Shown in pieces: positions 29,681 to 42,450 of a stretch of DNA of 64,000 bases. Within the stretch, counting starts at the first letter, position 1. The number at the start of each line of letters is the position of its first letter. Under the pieces are notes generated by a model. It made no database searches, was not told where the DNA came from, and saw only the letters and a list, made by a program, of their open reading frames with translations. The DNA is from Isoetes taiwanensis (taxonomy: Eukaryota; Streptophyta; Lycopodiopsida; Isoetales; Isoetaceae), in the NCBI GenBank assembly GCA_021234155.1, contig JAJEKV010000008.1, positions 13,685,912 through 13,749,911 on the forward strand, written 5' to 3'. Both the position numbers and the translations under genes were made by a program.

Positions 29681-32600
29681 GAAACCTCCAAGCGTTGAGT
29701 TGGGTCACGAAGCACGTAGCGAATGGAGCGCAACAATAAAATGAGGCGAACTACATAAACTATAAGCCCAGCCGCCACGAAAAACTCCAAGGTGGGCTCC
29801 AGGCCCGCACGGCAGATAAGCATAGCGAGGGTGAGACGAAGAGGAGCCTGCCACCCACTGCTGAAGAAATGGAACATGTAGAATGCACCCATGAGCGATT
29901 AAGGAGAACAAGAATGTGCATAATGGCGAAGCGGCAAACTGCAAAACGACAAGCACTCAAAAGGAGGTGAGCAAGTAGAAATGATTCCGGAAAAAAGAGA
30001 GGACAGCATCACCCAGGGGGTGGAGAAAAGCATCACCCAGCGGGTGGAAGAAAAAACAAGATAAACCACAAGTGCAAAAAATAAACCCCAACAACTATGG
30101 GAAACCTAGAATGTAGAACCACAATATAAAAAATAACATACAAAAGAGATACATGTCGGAGAAATAACACGCAATTGAAGCCATACTGCAACCTACCATG
30201 GAAATGGAATGCATCAATGTAAAAAAGACAAATGCAACCCGGAAGAAGGTGGCCACAAAGCTATAGGCAATAAAAAGATAATAAACCAAGAGACTGCAGC
30301 GTAGAATTATGAAAACAAGACAACATCCCAAGGAAACGACCACAAGACAAAACCGAGGTAAAAAGTGAGCCAGAACATAAACAAAAGAAAACAACATGAG
30401 GAGAGCATAGACCCATTTAAATAGTATGGTGCATCGAATCCACGATAAAAACACAAGTGCAAAGAAGAAAAATCCGAAAACAACGAGGAGAAGTAAAACT
30501 TTGAACTAACAATACGCGAAAGTTGACAGAAGGTTCCGAATATTGCCCACAAAAAACAACTCAACAGTGAAGATGACCTTCCCTAAAAATGAGAAGACCG
30601 CTATAAAAAATAGATCACGTGAATGCAACATAGGGATAATAGCAAGGGAAACAACAAGAGGACAAAACATAAGGTGCCGATGAAAAGGACAATAGATGTA
30701 GTAATGATATTAATGAAGGCGAAGAAACCCATAGAAATATGTGAATGAGCATGGAAAACAACGTATGGAAAAACGAATCTGCGTAAGTATCCAATGAGAC
30801 GTAAACTGATATCACAATGAAAATAATGATTCAAAGATTAATATTAGAACCAAAAAATGGGCAAACGCCATATAAGAAATCAAGTATACCATTTCCCGGA
30901 TTAGCATGCCACAAATGACCAAACGCATTGCATAAGTCAAAAACAATTTATACTTGCAAAAAGACATCGATAGAAAAACACACCGCAAATTATAATTAAA
31001 ACCATGCCAAAGCACCATACATAAGAGTAAATGTACAATCGAAAATCCCAAATAATGCTAGAAGCACAAATAACGAGGCAATCCTATGAAAACGATAGTT
31101 GTAAGAAATGCTACAACAGGATTCTTGACGAGAAAATGATCGAACAAAAATTGTCTACATACCCTTAAGCAAGAACCCCGACATATAGAAGACTTTTGCA
31201 AACTCCCCGAACCGAGACCAACCCCGAAAGGGCGGTGGCACCAAATGAGAAGAGAAAAGGGGCAAAAGAAAGGCGAAAGAGAACTGGGTGTCCAAAGGGT
31301 CCGCCTGGGGAACAAGAAGCTCTACGCTGACGAGGAGAACCCGCGCAAAGACGAGCGAACCGCGGGTGAAGAAAGCCAACCCGAAGAAGAGTTGGAAATG
31401 TTCGTGATAGACGGCACCAGCTCAATAACCGGAAAAAAGGAAATACATTAGAGAACAAAAACAATGGGAAGAAGGGTATGCTAGCCACGAGATGGGGAAG
31501 AGGACGTCCTGACAAAATCAAGGCAAGCCCTCGTGATGAGGAGTCCAAGCAGGCGTACCGGCACGCCCCTACTAAGAGGACAACAAGAACAACGGAAAGA
31601 ACCAACAATCTAAACGTGAGAAATCCACCCGAATAAAAAGAAGGTGAACCGACCGAGAGAAGTCAATATCAGAGAAGTAAGAACAGATCAAGCTATGCAA
31701 TTGCGGATAATGCATAAACACGAGAAGAAACCCAACTACGTCAATGCAAAGTCCAAGTCGTCAATAATGATAAATAACCCAACACCAAAGCAATAAGATG
31801 AAGAGGAAAAACCCCGATGGTAGTGTGGAAGATGTATAAACATTAAAAAGACAAAGACAGCCTGGCCAATGATGAACAATAAATCACCAAGCTAGCTAGG
31901 AATCGGAAACACGACATAGGCAAGAACGCGAAAAGAAAAGAAACCACCATAATGTGCCATATGCCTAAAACAAGGAAAACAACGTGCGAGAACAACCTTT
32001 CAAAGGGAAAATACAATATAGGCAACGAGAGCTACTCGAACCAAGGCACACGCAACAACACGCAAAGGAAATTCAAACCCCAATAATGTATAGTAAGTAC
32101 AATGTCGAAATAGTTTGATATAGTGCAATTCAAATGATGGCCAACATAAGAACATCAAAAACAACCTATGGTAAAAAAGCAACACAAGGAAAGAGAGATA
32201 AGCCGAAGTTCAGAACCATAAAACTTCCCGTCATAAGGCCCCTATAGGTGCGCCATACATGGTAAACAACAATAATGAGTATGAACCTTTATAAAAGAAA
32301 GCACATATAAGAGCCTAAACCCACAGTATTGTTGGCATTTAAGATCCAACATCGAAAAAGATATAAACATGAAAAAAACAAAACAATGGTCTTATTCCAT
32401 AGCCGGAAACTTAAAGAGCAAGTAGGAAGGGACAGAGGGAAGAAACGAATGGCTAAGTTACAAGAACATGCAAGCCGATGGAATGGAGGCCAAGAGCGAA
32501 CTGGAGAAAAGCATGCAAGAACGAACGGCAGCCAAAATCCAGCAAAAATAGGGAGCCCAAAGGGGAGCAGCCGAGATGAACGAAACATACCATAGGAGAG

Positions 32601-33650
32601 CCTGGATCGTCGGATTTTGTCGGCACAGCACCTAGAAAGAGGAAAACCCGACCAGAAACCTGCGGCCAAGGGGTAAATGATCCGCAGACAGCGCCCATGC
32701 TCCAAGGAGGAGCCAAAAAACTCCAATTCAACCAAATGGAATCGAATCATGGTGAAGGAGGAGTAGATCCAGGGGACAACGGCGAGCAGAGGCTGGGATA
32801 GCAGAAAAGGAATCGAAAAGGGCAGATACAGGCAAGGGAAAGAACAGATAGAATGAGCAAAAAGGTCCTAAGCTGAGGCTGTTCAAGATAGGCTAAGAGC
32901 GCAGATAGAAGCGCAGAGCTGGTGGAAGACACAGGAGCACGAGAGCAACCCATCCAGCAGGCCGAAGGCAGGGTAGGGAGGGAACGAAGGAATGAGAACG
33001 AAGGCAGTAGGAAATGGAACCGAGAGCACCGAGGTTAAGCTCAAGGTGAAAAGGCTCAAGAGAGGGCGAAACCCAACCAGAGAGAGAGGGCAGACCCGAA
33101 AATGAAGACAAGAAGCCCGAAGCAACCACCCAGAGGAAAAACAGAAGATGGAAATCAAGGAAGAGGTAGAAGCATGCGCAACACAAGCCCAGGCCGCCCC
33201 AACACAAGAAAATTGCTCCACACAGGAAATACACATACCATACTACGGAAACCGATCAAACCATTCAACAAAGATCAACCAATAGCCAGAAACGAACCCA
33301 TCAAATGCGAACAAAAAACGTGAAACATCCAATCCATAACTTGAAACCATTACACCTCCACCATGGCCGTCTCGTAACCAACGAAGAGCCTATGCACCAA
33401 AAAACTCAACATGCGAATAACCAGAGAAGAGCCATGCGATGCCAATAGAAACAATAGAAACAAAGAGAAGCCATGCGATCACGAAGAGAAACTATAAACA
33501 AATCTGTAGAATAAGGCTGAGCATGAAAAAGAAGGGAGCGTACCTTCCCAAGAAGGAGGAACAAACTCGCTAAGAAGGTGCCGGTGGTGAAGAGGTGAAG
33601 AACGAGAACGAGACCGGTAGAGAAGCTGGTGAAGAAATCCGTTGGTCAAA
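29675..33650. other. 4-kb purine-rich (+) stretch, no gene recognised
   Basis: The + strand is strongly A/G-rich, the minus strand T/C-rich. Open frames on the minus strand encode only hydrophobic, low-information peptides and I treat them as non-coding. Short local repeats occur, for example AGCATCACCCAG twice near 30008-30036. With the minus-strand promoter at 33.7 kb, it could be a leader or intron of a minus-strand transcript. Confidence 0.4.
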
Positions 33651-33760
33651 GGGCCATTGAAGCAACGAGAATAGAAGAAGAGCTGCTGTGAGAAGATGCC
33701 GATAACCGGTGCGAAAGAGGAAATAGCCTTATATAGCAGCTCGTCCTTTCCCAGAATGGC
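33560..33760 (-). promoter_or_regulatory. Minus-strand TATA promoter and leader in element C
   Basis: On the minus strand GCTATATAAGGC (33726-33737) is followed by a C/T-rich leader with TTCTTCTATTCTCGTTGC. About 180 bp further is TTGGGAAG|GTACGCTCCC, a good plant donor. This layout (TATA, pyrimidine-rich leader, first intron) is typical of plant genes. No downstream coding exon is identified with confidence; the LINE remnant starts 4 kb later. Confidence 0.45.
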
Positions 33761-34611
33761 GATCCGATGGCTCGGATCGATGCTATATGTGAAAGCACCA
33801 TCTTGTAGTCTTCAAGCTTTTCAATTGATTGTAGATGCCTACCAGCAAGATACTTTGGCTAAATGTAAAACCCAAAATGCAGAGTATTTATCATACTAAA
33901 AGTTTACTTCTGCAAAGAATTGTTGATTTTCAGATGACAGAGGTCTGCAAATAGGGTTTCTTTGTAGCCCATTGCATGTCTCTGCTTGGGTTTTCCAGAA
34001 AAACTTGGAATTTTTACCCAGTTGCAAGCAAATTAAGAACCAAAGACTAGGAACTAGCCTATTAGATTAAAATAAACTCTAGAAAGAAAGCAATAAATAT
34101 TCGGATTTGCAAGGCAGTGGAGCTTTTACAAAAAAACTTCTGAGAGGAGCTATGGCGTCTGCAATGAGCTCTTAAAAAAACCTTCATACGAGCTCTTCTG
34201 AAATAGGCTATGGTATCTGCACGGCAGTGGAGTTACATAAAAAAAGGGACCTATAGGCATCTGCAAGGCAGAGGGCAGAGAAGCCAAAAGACATTCACCT
34301 TCTTGGTGAGTCGTTGCCATCACAGAAGTCGTTGCCGAAGTTGCCATCACTAGAGTCAGAGCCGAGGTTGGAGGCGGCAGAGAGAAAAGGGGAATACGGA
34401 AAGATGAGGCGCAGAAAATTTTGGCCTACAATAGAAAGTAGAAGAAAGGTAAAAAAAAATTGACAGGGAAATGCTACGAGGGAGAAAATTTGAGTTAGTT
34501 TAGGCGGAAGGCGCTTCAACGGACGGGAAAAAGTCACGGACAGAAAAAATTGCATTTCCAAAATAACCCAATCTCCTGACATAAACGAAACTAAATGAAT
34601 GATGGTTTATA

Positions 34612-35804
34612 ATTTGTTACAGATGATCTAGGAAAAACTGTGACCAGATTAAGCTTGAAAGTAGATAGATAGTAGAGTAGTAACTAACTTACCTTTGCTC
34701 TAATATGTGTAGCATGCTCTTCTCTGATATTTCTTTCAAGTCTCCTAGATTTCACATCCTTTGTGTTTGGAGAGAACCTAGTATTAGAAATACAAAAATC
34801 CTGTATAAGAACAATGATATAACTAAAAATGGAATCACATCTTCTTCCCCTTCTATAGTACACCCATTTTCCTGAATTGCAATTTATCTCAAATTTGTTT
34901 CTCTTTGCTGTTGTCAAATTTCTTGGGTGAACATCAAGGACTTTTCCCTTTTTTTCGTAGCTGCTTTTCTGTTCATGCCTATTGCCATTGCTCAACAAGA
35001 TATTTTAGCAGGCATACAATCTAGACTAGTTGATTGCTTCATGATTTGGATTGAATCTCTGATATTATCTAGTATGGTTGTTTTTTGTTTGTGAGTTGGT
35101 TGCTAAACCTTCGGAGTATGGCCTTTGCAGACTCCTTATGAATAAGCATCAGAATTATCAGCATCATAAGAGCATTCACCTCACATTCAAGGTTAAATTT
35201 ATTATTGCAGCACCGTTTGAAAGACAAGAACTTTTGTATATTAAGGACCACCATAACTATGTCCATGTTATAGCACACGACCTATAAATTGCCATCTAAA
35301 ACCTAAGGCTAGAAGTTCTAATGCATTTTTGAATCATGGAATTTGGTCACTACCCATGGTCTAAACTTCTACTCATATGTTTATGTTTATGTATGCATAT
35401 GTTTAATTTATTGCATCTTTAGACTATTTATTCCAGCAATCGGGGGGCGATCGGGTATGGGCGAGTATGTCAATGGATAGCGATACCAGGTGAGTACATC
35501 TCTGTATGCGAATAGTGTAGATTAGAAATATAACAATCGTATTCGGGTTGAGAGGGAGTAGCCGATTGTCTGTGTATGTTCAATGTTGTATTAAGATAAA
35601 CGGTTGATACAAAACAATAGAACAGATTAAACACAGCACTATCATAATATGGCATTGTTGGATCATATGAAGATTGTGGAAGCTCGCATAAAGGGAAACA
35701 CCAGGGAAAGGGACTCGGCATTCCGGCACTCAGCGTTTTCAAACTGCATAACCGTTGCCAAAAAAAAAAAAAAAAGATCAATGGGAGGTGCATAACATAA
35801 TATA
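34612..35804. other. Spacer between element C and the 85-bp repeat
   Basis: AT-rich DNA with no supportable gene. A run of A at 35759-35776 could be the tail of a retroposed copy. A purine-rich region begins after it. Confidence 0.35.
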
Positions 35805-35974
35805 ATATAAAATGTCAGATAATTGAATTTACATTCGCTTGAATAACGAAAAGGTAGGGGATACGTGGCAGAATAGGGAGAGGCCGTATAATATAAAATG
35901 TCAGATAATTGAGTTTAAATTCGCTTGAATATCGAAAAGGTAGGGGATACGTGGCAAAATAGAAAGAGGACGTG
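35805..35974. repeat. Two tandem copies of an 85-bp unit
   Basis: Each unit contains AATATAAAATGTCAGATAAT, TTCGCTTGAATA and GGTAGGGGATACGTGGCA. They lie 400-570 bp upstream of the PLATZ-like ORF and could be part of its promoter; the ACGTGGCA core resembles a G-box/ABRE, which is inference. Confidence 0.8.
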
Positions 35975-36375
35975 AGAAAATAATAATAAAAATATAAGAT
36001 AAAATATAGGGAATTAGCACGTAGGACTGGTCAGACGTGTCGTCGTAATGATTAGACCTATGAACAAGGTTATAATGAAAATATAGAGAAGGAGAGGAAA
36101 CATACGTATGTCAGTGAAGCAGATAGGGGACAGGTGGCGGATATACGCATACGAAAAATCCGAAGGACAGGATAAGACAAGACCAGCATTTAAGACAGAC
36201 GGGCGTAATAAAGAAGCGGGAATTTAGATAGATTTCGTAACCCTAAAGGTTATAGCACAGTGATAACAAGGAGAAGACGAAGTGTGAAGCTCCGCCTTCA
36301 GAATTTCTCGATCTCTTGAGCTCAGATTTAGCAGGGAAGCGCCAGCCCTATTCCGGCTCAGTTCGGGAGCAGAAA

Positions 36376-36960
36376 ATGGATAAGGGTAAGAAAGTTGCTG
36401 CCGGCAGCGATGGGGAGAAGCAGAATGTCAAGAAGCGTCCAAGATCGGGGGTTCCGGGCAACCTCACAGTGCCTTATAACCCTGATCTCGATGATCTCAA
36501 TCCTTGGTGTATTTGTGAGCCAGATTGTTTGTGTTTAGGCCGAGGTCTGTCATCATGCATAAGTTGCGAACGAGTTCACTGCCTTTTTTGTGATCGTATA
36601 CATCATGCACAATCAATGCGAGATCATGGCTATAATCTTGGGCTGCTAGGTGTGCTCGGAGTTTTAGGAGACAAGAATGATTCAGTCCGGCGCCAGGATA
36701 TGGATAGGACGATGCAATGCTTCAATCAACTCCAGATACATGCAGCAATACAGAGATCATCAAGTTATCAGCATAATCTTATGATATGTGATTTTGGCAA
36801 AGTCTGTATATATTGTTGCGAAAAAAATCCAGTCGATTTTATGTGCCGCGCCTACATGGGGAGGAACTTGGAGAAGATCAAGAAGATAGGCGAGCCTCTA
36901 CAGAAAAAAAGCAAAAGAAGTAGATCGTCGGGAGTAAGGAACAAGGAAAGGATGGGATGA
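36376..36960 (+). CDS. PLATZ-like zinc-dependent DNA-binding protein
   Basis: 194 aa from the ATG in GAGCAGAAAATGGATAAGG; the frame is open 60 bp further upstream but without an ATG. The N-terminus is basic (GKKVAAG, KKRPRSG). A first zinc-type cluster CISCERVHCLFCDRIHH lies at about residues 61-77. The segment VRRQDMDRTMQCFNQLQ aligns by eye with the VVRVSDIQK region of PLATZ proteins. The later CIYCCEKNPVDFMC resembles their second Cys cluster. A basic tail (KKSKRSRSSG) follows. PLATZ proteins bind A/T-rich DNA and repress transcription in plants. It is single-exon, whereas family genes usually have introns, so a retrocopy is possible. The match is my own reading; another zinc protein family cannot be excluded. 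Confidence 0.55.
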   Translation: MDKGKKVAAGSDGEKQNVKKRPRSGVPGNLTVPYNPDLDDLNPWCICEPDCLCLGRGLSSCISCERVHCLFCDRIHHAQSMRDHGYNLGLLGVLGVLGDKNDSVRRQDMDRTMQCFNQLQIHAAIQRSSSYQHNLMICDFGKVCIYCCEKNPVDFMCRAYMGRNLEKIKKIGEPLQKKSKRSRSSGVRNKERMG

Positions 36961-38218
36961 AGGGCAAGAACGGAGGGGTTTGAAAGGGTTAAATGTTAAT
37001 TTTTATTTTGTTCTCTTCTGTTTTTCTGTTCGTCTTTTATATCAACCTTTTTAGCTTCAGCTTCACCAGTGATTTTCTGGCAACTGCCAAACATAAGTAA
37101 TCAGTGTCAGCTCATGGATGAGTACAAAATGTTTAGGAGATACGGGTAAGTTCATGCAGAAAAGAGACAAAATATGTTTTTGAGAAATAGACGTGTTTAA
37201 GGATGGGTGAATACGCCAAAAATATGTGCCTGTGGAAAGCCTCTTTTTGAATACAAAAGTTAGAATGATGAATGAAATACAGCTCCTCCGTGCATCGCAA
37301 ATCGGCTGTCTTTGTGTGAATTACTTTCCTTTAAAGTTAAGTATTATATTCATTATCCGCATGTTCTCTATAGGATTTAGTAGACGAAATAGGGCCATGG
37401 AATAGATGGTGCTCTAATGACTTGCATTCTGCTGATGACCCGCACGCAGTTTACGACATAATACTAATTCGACCATGCAGCTCTGTAACTTGTTAACACA
37501 CCCACATTTTCTGTTAAGATTCTGCAATAGGAATAGTTATTCTCCTCCATGCACTACCCTCTCCTCAAATGTATTTTTCATAAACTGTATAAACTAGGTG
37601 ACTAACAATTATCACAAAGGGAAAATTCCCGTCGATCATCGGCCAGTTACACAGTACACAGTACACAGTATCAGCCACGACAGCAAAGGTACTAGCTAAC
37701 AGATAGAAACTAAAGAGCGTATGAACGGATATACAAGAACAAGGAAGAGATATTGTACACATAAGCAGGAGGAAGTAGAGAACGCAGATACTGAAAATGG
37801 CAGGCTTAGTAGTGGTAAAAAGGATACATAAACAGACGGAAATAGGAGGATAGCGAAAAACATGAATTAGCAGTTATTAGTCGTAAAAGATAAATAAACA
37901 GGTATAAAACACAGGATACCAAGACAGTAAAAGGCAAGAGGAAAGGACAAAATGCGACAGACGCAGCGAAACAAAAAGCAATTGACGGACATATACTGTA
38001 ACACGGTGGAAATTAACGAGGAGCAAAAGATGGCGAAGGTGGTGGACTTGCGATGTACTCATAAAGGAAGGGAGACAGGTAAACAGATGGACGCCAGAAA
38101 CGATGACGGGTCGAAATACAGACGGAAATGTAGATGGAAAGCAACACATACAGGGACGATGATAACAGTGAAAGACAGTTAAGGCACGTGGGGGAAAAGC
38201 AAATCATAGAAACAAGAG
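36961..38218. other. 3' region of PLATZ-like gene and spacer
   Basis: A T-rich stretch after the stop (TTTTTATTTTGTTCTC) fits a 3' UTR. Beyond 37560 the + strand is purine-rich as at 29.7-33.6 kb, with a short CAGTACACAGTACACAGTA repeat near 37656. No gene supported. Confidence 0.4.
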
Positions 38219-38640
38219 TGGACAGAATAAGTGCAGAACGGAGAGTCCCAAACTCCGCTGCACGCCAGGATAGCGAGGGCTAGACCCACCAACTGGTAAA
38301 CTGAACCACTCCGAATCTAGAAAAGGCAGCTAGACAAGGTCGCAAGACCATAAGAGTAAAAGGTGGACAGAATAAGATACGGGACAGAGAGGCTCAGCCT
38401 CCGCCGTACACCAGGATAGCGAGGGCTAGACCCACCAACTGGTAAATCTGGACCACTATAAACTAAAAAATGTCGCAAAAATGCACAAAGTGCGAAATGC
38501 GAATACACAAGAGTAAAAAGCGGACGGTATAAGTTACGGGACTGAGAGGCTCAGCCTCCGCCGTACACCAGGATAGCGATGGGCTAGACCCACCAACTGG
38601 TAGTCGTACCACTATAAACTCAAATTCATACAGGTACAGG
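38219..38640. repeat. Three-copy repeat of a ~145-157-bp cassette
   Basis: Copies start GGACAGAATAAG (38219), GGACAGAATAAG (38364) and GGACGGTATAAG (38521). Each has CACCAGGATAGCGAGGGCT (slightly varied) and GACCCACCAACTGGTA followed by ACCACT. Between the cores the sequence diverges. The conserved CCAACTGGT part, read on the other strand, faintly recalls a tRNA A box, but no B box is seen. Confidence 0.8.
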
Positions 38641-38900
38641 GTACGACCCCGAGGTAGATCGCGGACCTATCGAAAATGGAGAAATACATAAATAAACACA
38701 GGAGGGCGAATACCACCAACGTCAGCCAATCATTAGAGAATATGGGATACCGAAAAGATCCGAAGGACAGAGCAAATAATAAATAGTGGAGGCAGAATAA
38801 TTAATCATCGGTGATTCTAAAATTTCAAAATTTTAAAACCAGGATTAACGGTGAAATTTGAATCAACGGACCGTTAGAGGACCTCAATATATATGCTGTG
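38641..38900. other. Spacer before element B
   Basis: Contains a short palindromic stretch AAAATTTCAAAATTTTAAAA near 38820. Otherwise unremarkable. Confidence 0.35.
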
Positions 38901-38904
38901 TAGA

Positions 38905-38935
38905 AACCATCATCCAATTAAATTGGGATTATGTC
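38905..38935 (+). repeat. Left terminal inverted repeat of element B
   Basis: Starts AACCATCATCCAATTAAATT and ends GATTATGTC. It corresponds to the right end of element A, consistent with inverted orientation. Confidence 0.9.
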
Positions 38936-39929
38936 AACTCCAAAATAACGCCAACCTGCTGTTGTCTTCTAGGGGGTTTTTGTTTTTTTTAATCTTTTTT
39001 TTTGGACTTCAAAAATAACATAAGGTTGCGATTCACGTGTGACGTTTCATATGCGAATTGAAATATGCAAAAATGAAGAGCAAGTTGCTAACATAGATGA
39101 GACCAAAATTGAAGAGCATTTAGATGATAATATTAGGTTTGATAATAACACATTGCATTATTTGCGAGGCAATTCCAGACTCGAAATTATCGATACATGG
39201 CACAAATATCATACAAAAATATCATATATTCCAATAAAACATTAAGGGATCAATCCATGTTTTTTCACGTATTTAACAAGGTGTGGTTCCATGTCAGCTG
39301 TTCTATCCAGTTCTGGGTATGAATCTAACACTTCACCCACCGTCATCCCCATAGCCAAATTATGCATAATAGACACAAACTTCACCAGAAAATCATCTGT
39401 CGCAAAGTTTTTTGGATCGTAAGATGGTGGATTCAGGGCCTGCGTTTGATTGTAGAAGCATTTGAGAGCATCATCATCCACTATGATTATATCATCCTTA
39501 TTCTCGATACCAAGTTCGTCCATCATGTTACTCAAGTGTTTGATGAAGATAGGCTTGCCTGTTGGATCCTTGAGATTAGTGAACTTCACACATTTGTTCT
39601 GATCCCAAAAGGTCAACCAATGTCTATGCATTTCCCCCAGTGCCTCCAAAGTATCCTTGATGTTCCTTAGTTCCATGGATGACCAAATACCAACTCGAAA
39701 TAACCTGAATGCCTCTCATCTAGCATCTCCTTCAAGTGCGGCCGCGGATAGATCCACTTGGTGTTTGATTCTACTAGTGTCTGATGAAACTGATCTCTAG
39801 CCACTTTATTTTTCGAAAAAGTCTTGCAAAGGACTCCGTTTAGGTCGAACACCACAACCTTCTTAGAAACGCAATGGAAGCTGAAACATCAAACATGTAT
39901 CCGGTCAGCAAGATACGATAACACAAACA

Positions 39930-40075
39930 ATACAAACGCGCCAAGCGTGATTTGAGATAGTCAACCAAACCGCGCTCGGCGTGATTTAGTTTGACAACGA
40001 AAAATAATCAAAGCACGCCTGGCGCGATTTAATTCAAAGGTAATACAAATTAAATCATGCGTGGCGCGATTTCGT
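39930..40075. repeat. Palindrome cluster in the intron before the HAD exon (B)
   Basis: CGCGCCAAGCGTGATTT, CGCGCTCGGCGTGATTT, CACGCCTGGCGCGATTT and CATGCGTGGCGCGATTT, spaced ~33-38 bp. The intron would run from ATAG|GTATGGCC to TTTGATGTTTCAG on the minus strand. Confidence 0.65.
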
Positions 40076-42232
40076 GGGCAAGGCCATACCTATCATCTTC
40101 AGTTTCATTTGCCGTCGGGCATTCTCCCCTTCGCCATCCTTAATCGCCGTGGTTTTTAAATTTGTTAGAATTGTTATTTTCTATTAGTTCCATTCCCCTT
40201 TCCTTCTGGCGACATTATTTTACTATTGATTTGGCAAACCCGTGAATCACTAGAGTCGCCCTTGGTTGCCTTCAGCCTTTGCTACCCCACCAATTAGTTC
40301 ATTGTTAACCCGTGAATCTCCTCTTGTTGCTTGCATCACCCCGAAGGAGGCATAGATATTCCCCAAGTTTGCCTTCATCACGTTACTTTGAGCAGCCCGG
40401 TTTAGCAGCTATTTGTTCATTGCTTTCCTTTTCGTGTCATGGATTACTAGTTCCCTCACCGTAACCATCGGCCCACTTTCGAATTGGACAAGCCTACGAG
40501 ACTTTTGATTGCCGATGATTTCAGGTTGCCATAAGGGCCTTTAGGATATTTGGCAAGCACATGCATGAGGAATGGTTCAAGAAAGTCTTTGGCCCGCTCA
40601 TCACTCACAAAGCAAAGGACATCTTCTAACACCCATAAGAGCCTCTCGAGCAATATAACCTCCAACATGAAGCTCCAAGCAGGTTGTATCAATTGAGCAA
40701 ATGCCTCGACGAGGTAAGCAGCCATAGTGGGGAAATCCATTTTTATTTAAAGGGCCCCTTCTCCTTAGTTTGTAGCTCGTGACTTGATTTCCCCACTTAG
40801 GAGGGGGTCCCGATCCTCATCCTCTTCCTCGACTCATCCCTGCTCGACCGATCCCCGATCCGTATGATAGAATATAGTTCTTAAGTCTGGATCATCTTGA
40901 AGAAAACATTTCCATGCACTGCTATTGTCACCCTTAGCCTTAGCAATATCATATTCCTCGTCTGACAGCATGGCTATCATAATAAAGATCACATGTGTCA
41001 TCTTCCGCTTCGCTGTTCGTAGCTCATTATCTTTAACATCATATATTAGGCATCCCTCCCTAATAACTTTGACGCACTCCAGATCATGAGCAGCGGATAG
41101 TGCATGCAGATGTGACTCACCTAAAGGACAAACGATGACAATAGTGAAGGACCTCTCGCTTGTCAATCCTATACCGGGTAAAGAAGTCAATTTGTAGTCG
41201 CTTACGGTTCATGCCCATATCTCCTCTCCCCCCCGCCGCCCAACACAAAGAGTGATATATTTTAAGGCAATCTGATTATGGCAAGAGACCTTTGTACCCA
41301 ATGGAGACCTAATATTGGATGCTGTCTTCTTCTCCAAGAATCTTCTTCACAAGGGCCACTTTTCTTCTCAACTCCGGCCAAGACCTTTAGGGGGTAGAGT
41401 CTCCTTATGTTTTGTATTTTAGCCTTCCAATTCTTTTTTAGGAAGTCCTTTGACCGTAATACAAACTTCTTGATGTCATCATTAACGACCTTGTATTTGT
41501 CCAAAGAATCCAATTTCGATAATGCCACATCCCCCGATAGCCTTTGTAACTCAGCTCCTACAAATGACTTCATTGTACGTATATCCTTCACATGGTCAGC
41601 AAAGACTCAACCAAGGACATCCTATCCTTAGTGAAAGCACTCTTCTTGTATAAGACTTCCTTCTTTAAGCACCGGTCTAAAACTTAAATGGTCTCAAAGA
41701 TCGCCTAGCCCCCGAAGTCTTTCTCATCTCTGTCACATTCAAGTCAAAGATGCTTACATCAAATCGTGAGGCACCCTACCCATAGTATCCGGCAGCCTCC
41801 CTTGTGCATAAGCCGCCCCGCATTCATTCCACTTTTGCCATATCCGCATCCTTACAAAACACAATCTTATACGAAGTCTCATGGGCCCGACCTCGCTAGA
41901 TGAGCTTTCGTATGATCCGCAATGTCATCACCACCTTTTTCTTTGATTTTCTTGCGTTTTCTTCTTCTCCTCAGATAATTGTTCATGATGAGTCCGCTCC
42001 AAAGAGCCTTTGAAAGCTCCTCGACTTTGACCCCTCGCTCGCGGTGGGTAATGGACAGCCATATTCCACCCATCGTTGATTTGGGCGCGGGCGGGCAGCT
42101 TGCTCCAATGCATGGACCGCCAAAAGTACGTGCATTGAATCAAGATCGAAGACAAGAAACACGCCGGGCGCTGATGTCAATAGAAAAGATCAACCTCAAA
42201 GCACCATGAAATGAATTAAATACCAATGCAAT

Positions 42233-42450
42233 TCACGCCAGCGCAGCTGACCGGTTGAATTCACGCCCGTGCGTGATTTCAAATGAAATGAAATCACGCC
42301 AGCGCTTTCAAATCAAATCAATTCACGCCAAAGTTTTTAACATTTCACCGGGCGTGATTTGGTTTGATTTGAAAGCACCCCGGGCGGATTTGGTTTCATT
42401 TGAAATCACGCCGGGCGTGAATTGGTTTCATTTGAATGAACGCCAAGAAT
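42233..42450. repeat. Palindrome array after the ParB-like exon (B)
   Basis: Counterpart of 9594-9857. Recognisable units include CACGCCAGCG, CACCGGGCGTG, CACGCCGGGCGTG and AACGCCAAGAAT, separated by TTGATTTGAAA or TTTCATTTGAA. Several palindromes have lost symmetry. Confidence 0.7.

Larger units (their letters stand above)
25633..34607. mobile_element. Related TIR element C (9.0 kb), no transposase found
   Basis: Begins AACCATCATTCATTTAG (25633-25649) and ends with its exact complement (34591-34607); TATA flanks both sides (25629-25632 and 34608-34611). The terminal AACCATCATT and the 4-bp duplication place it with elements A and B. It also contains CACGCC-type palindromes at 26106-26120 and 26212-26224. 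Inside are a decayed LINE (minus) and a 4-kb stretch with strong strand asymmetry. No GHTHEDVD transposase remains, so it would depend on another copy for movement. Confidence 0.75.

Noticed and set aside
29705-33236. Many minus-strand ORFs of 60-150 aa with strongly hydrophobic sequences, resembling membrane proteins
   Set aside because: They are the T-rich complement of a purine-rich strand, lack ordered domains and overlap each other in several frames.
38219-38640. tRNA-derived SINE array
   Set aside because: Only a faint A-box-like sequence; no B box and no A- or T-rich tail next to the copies.
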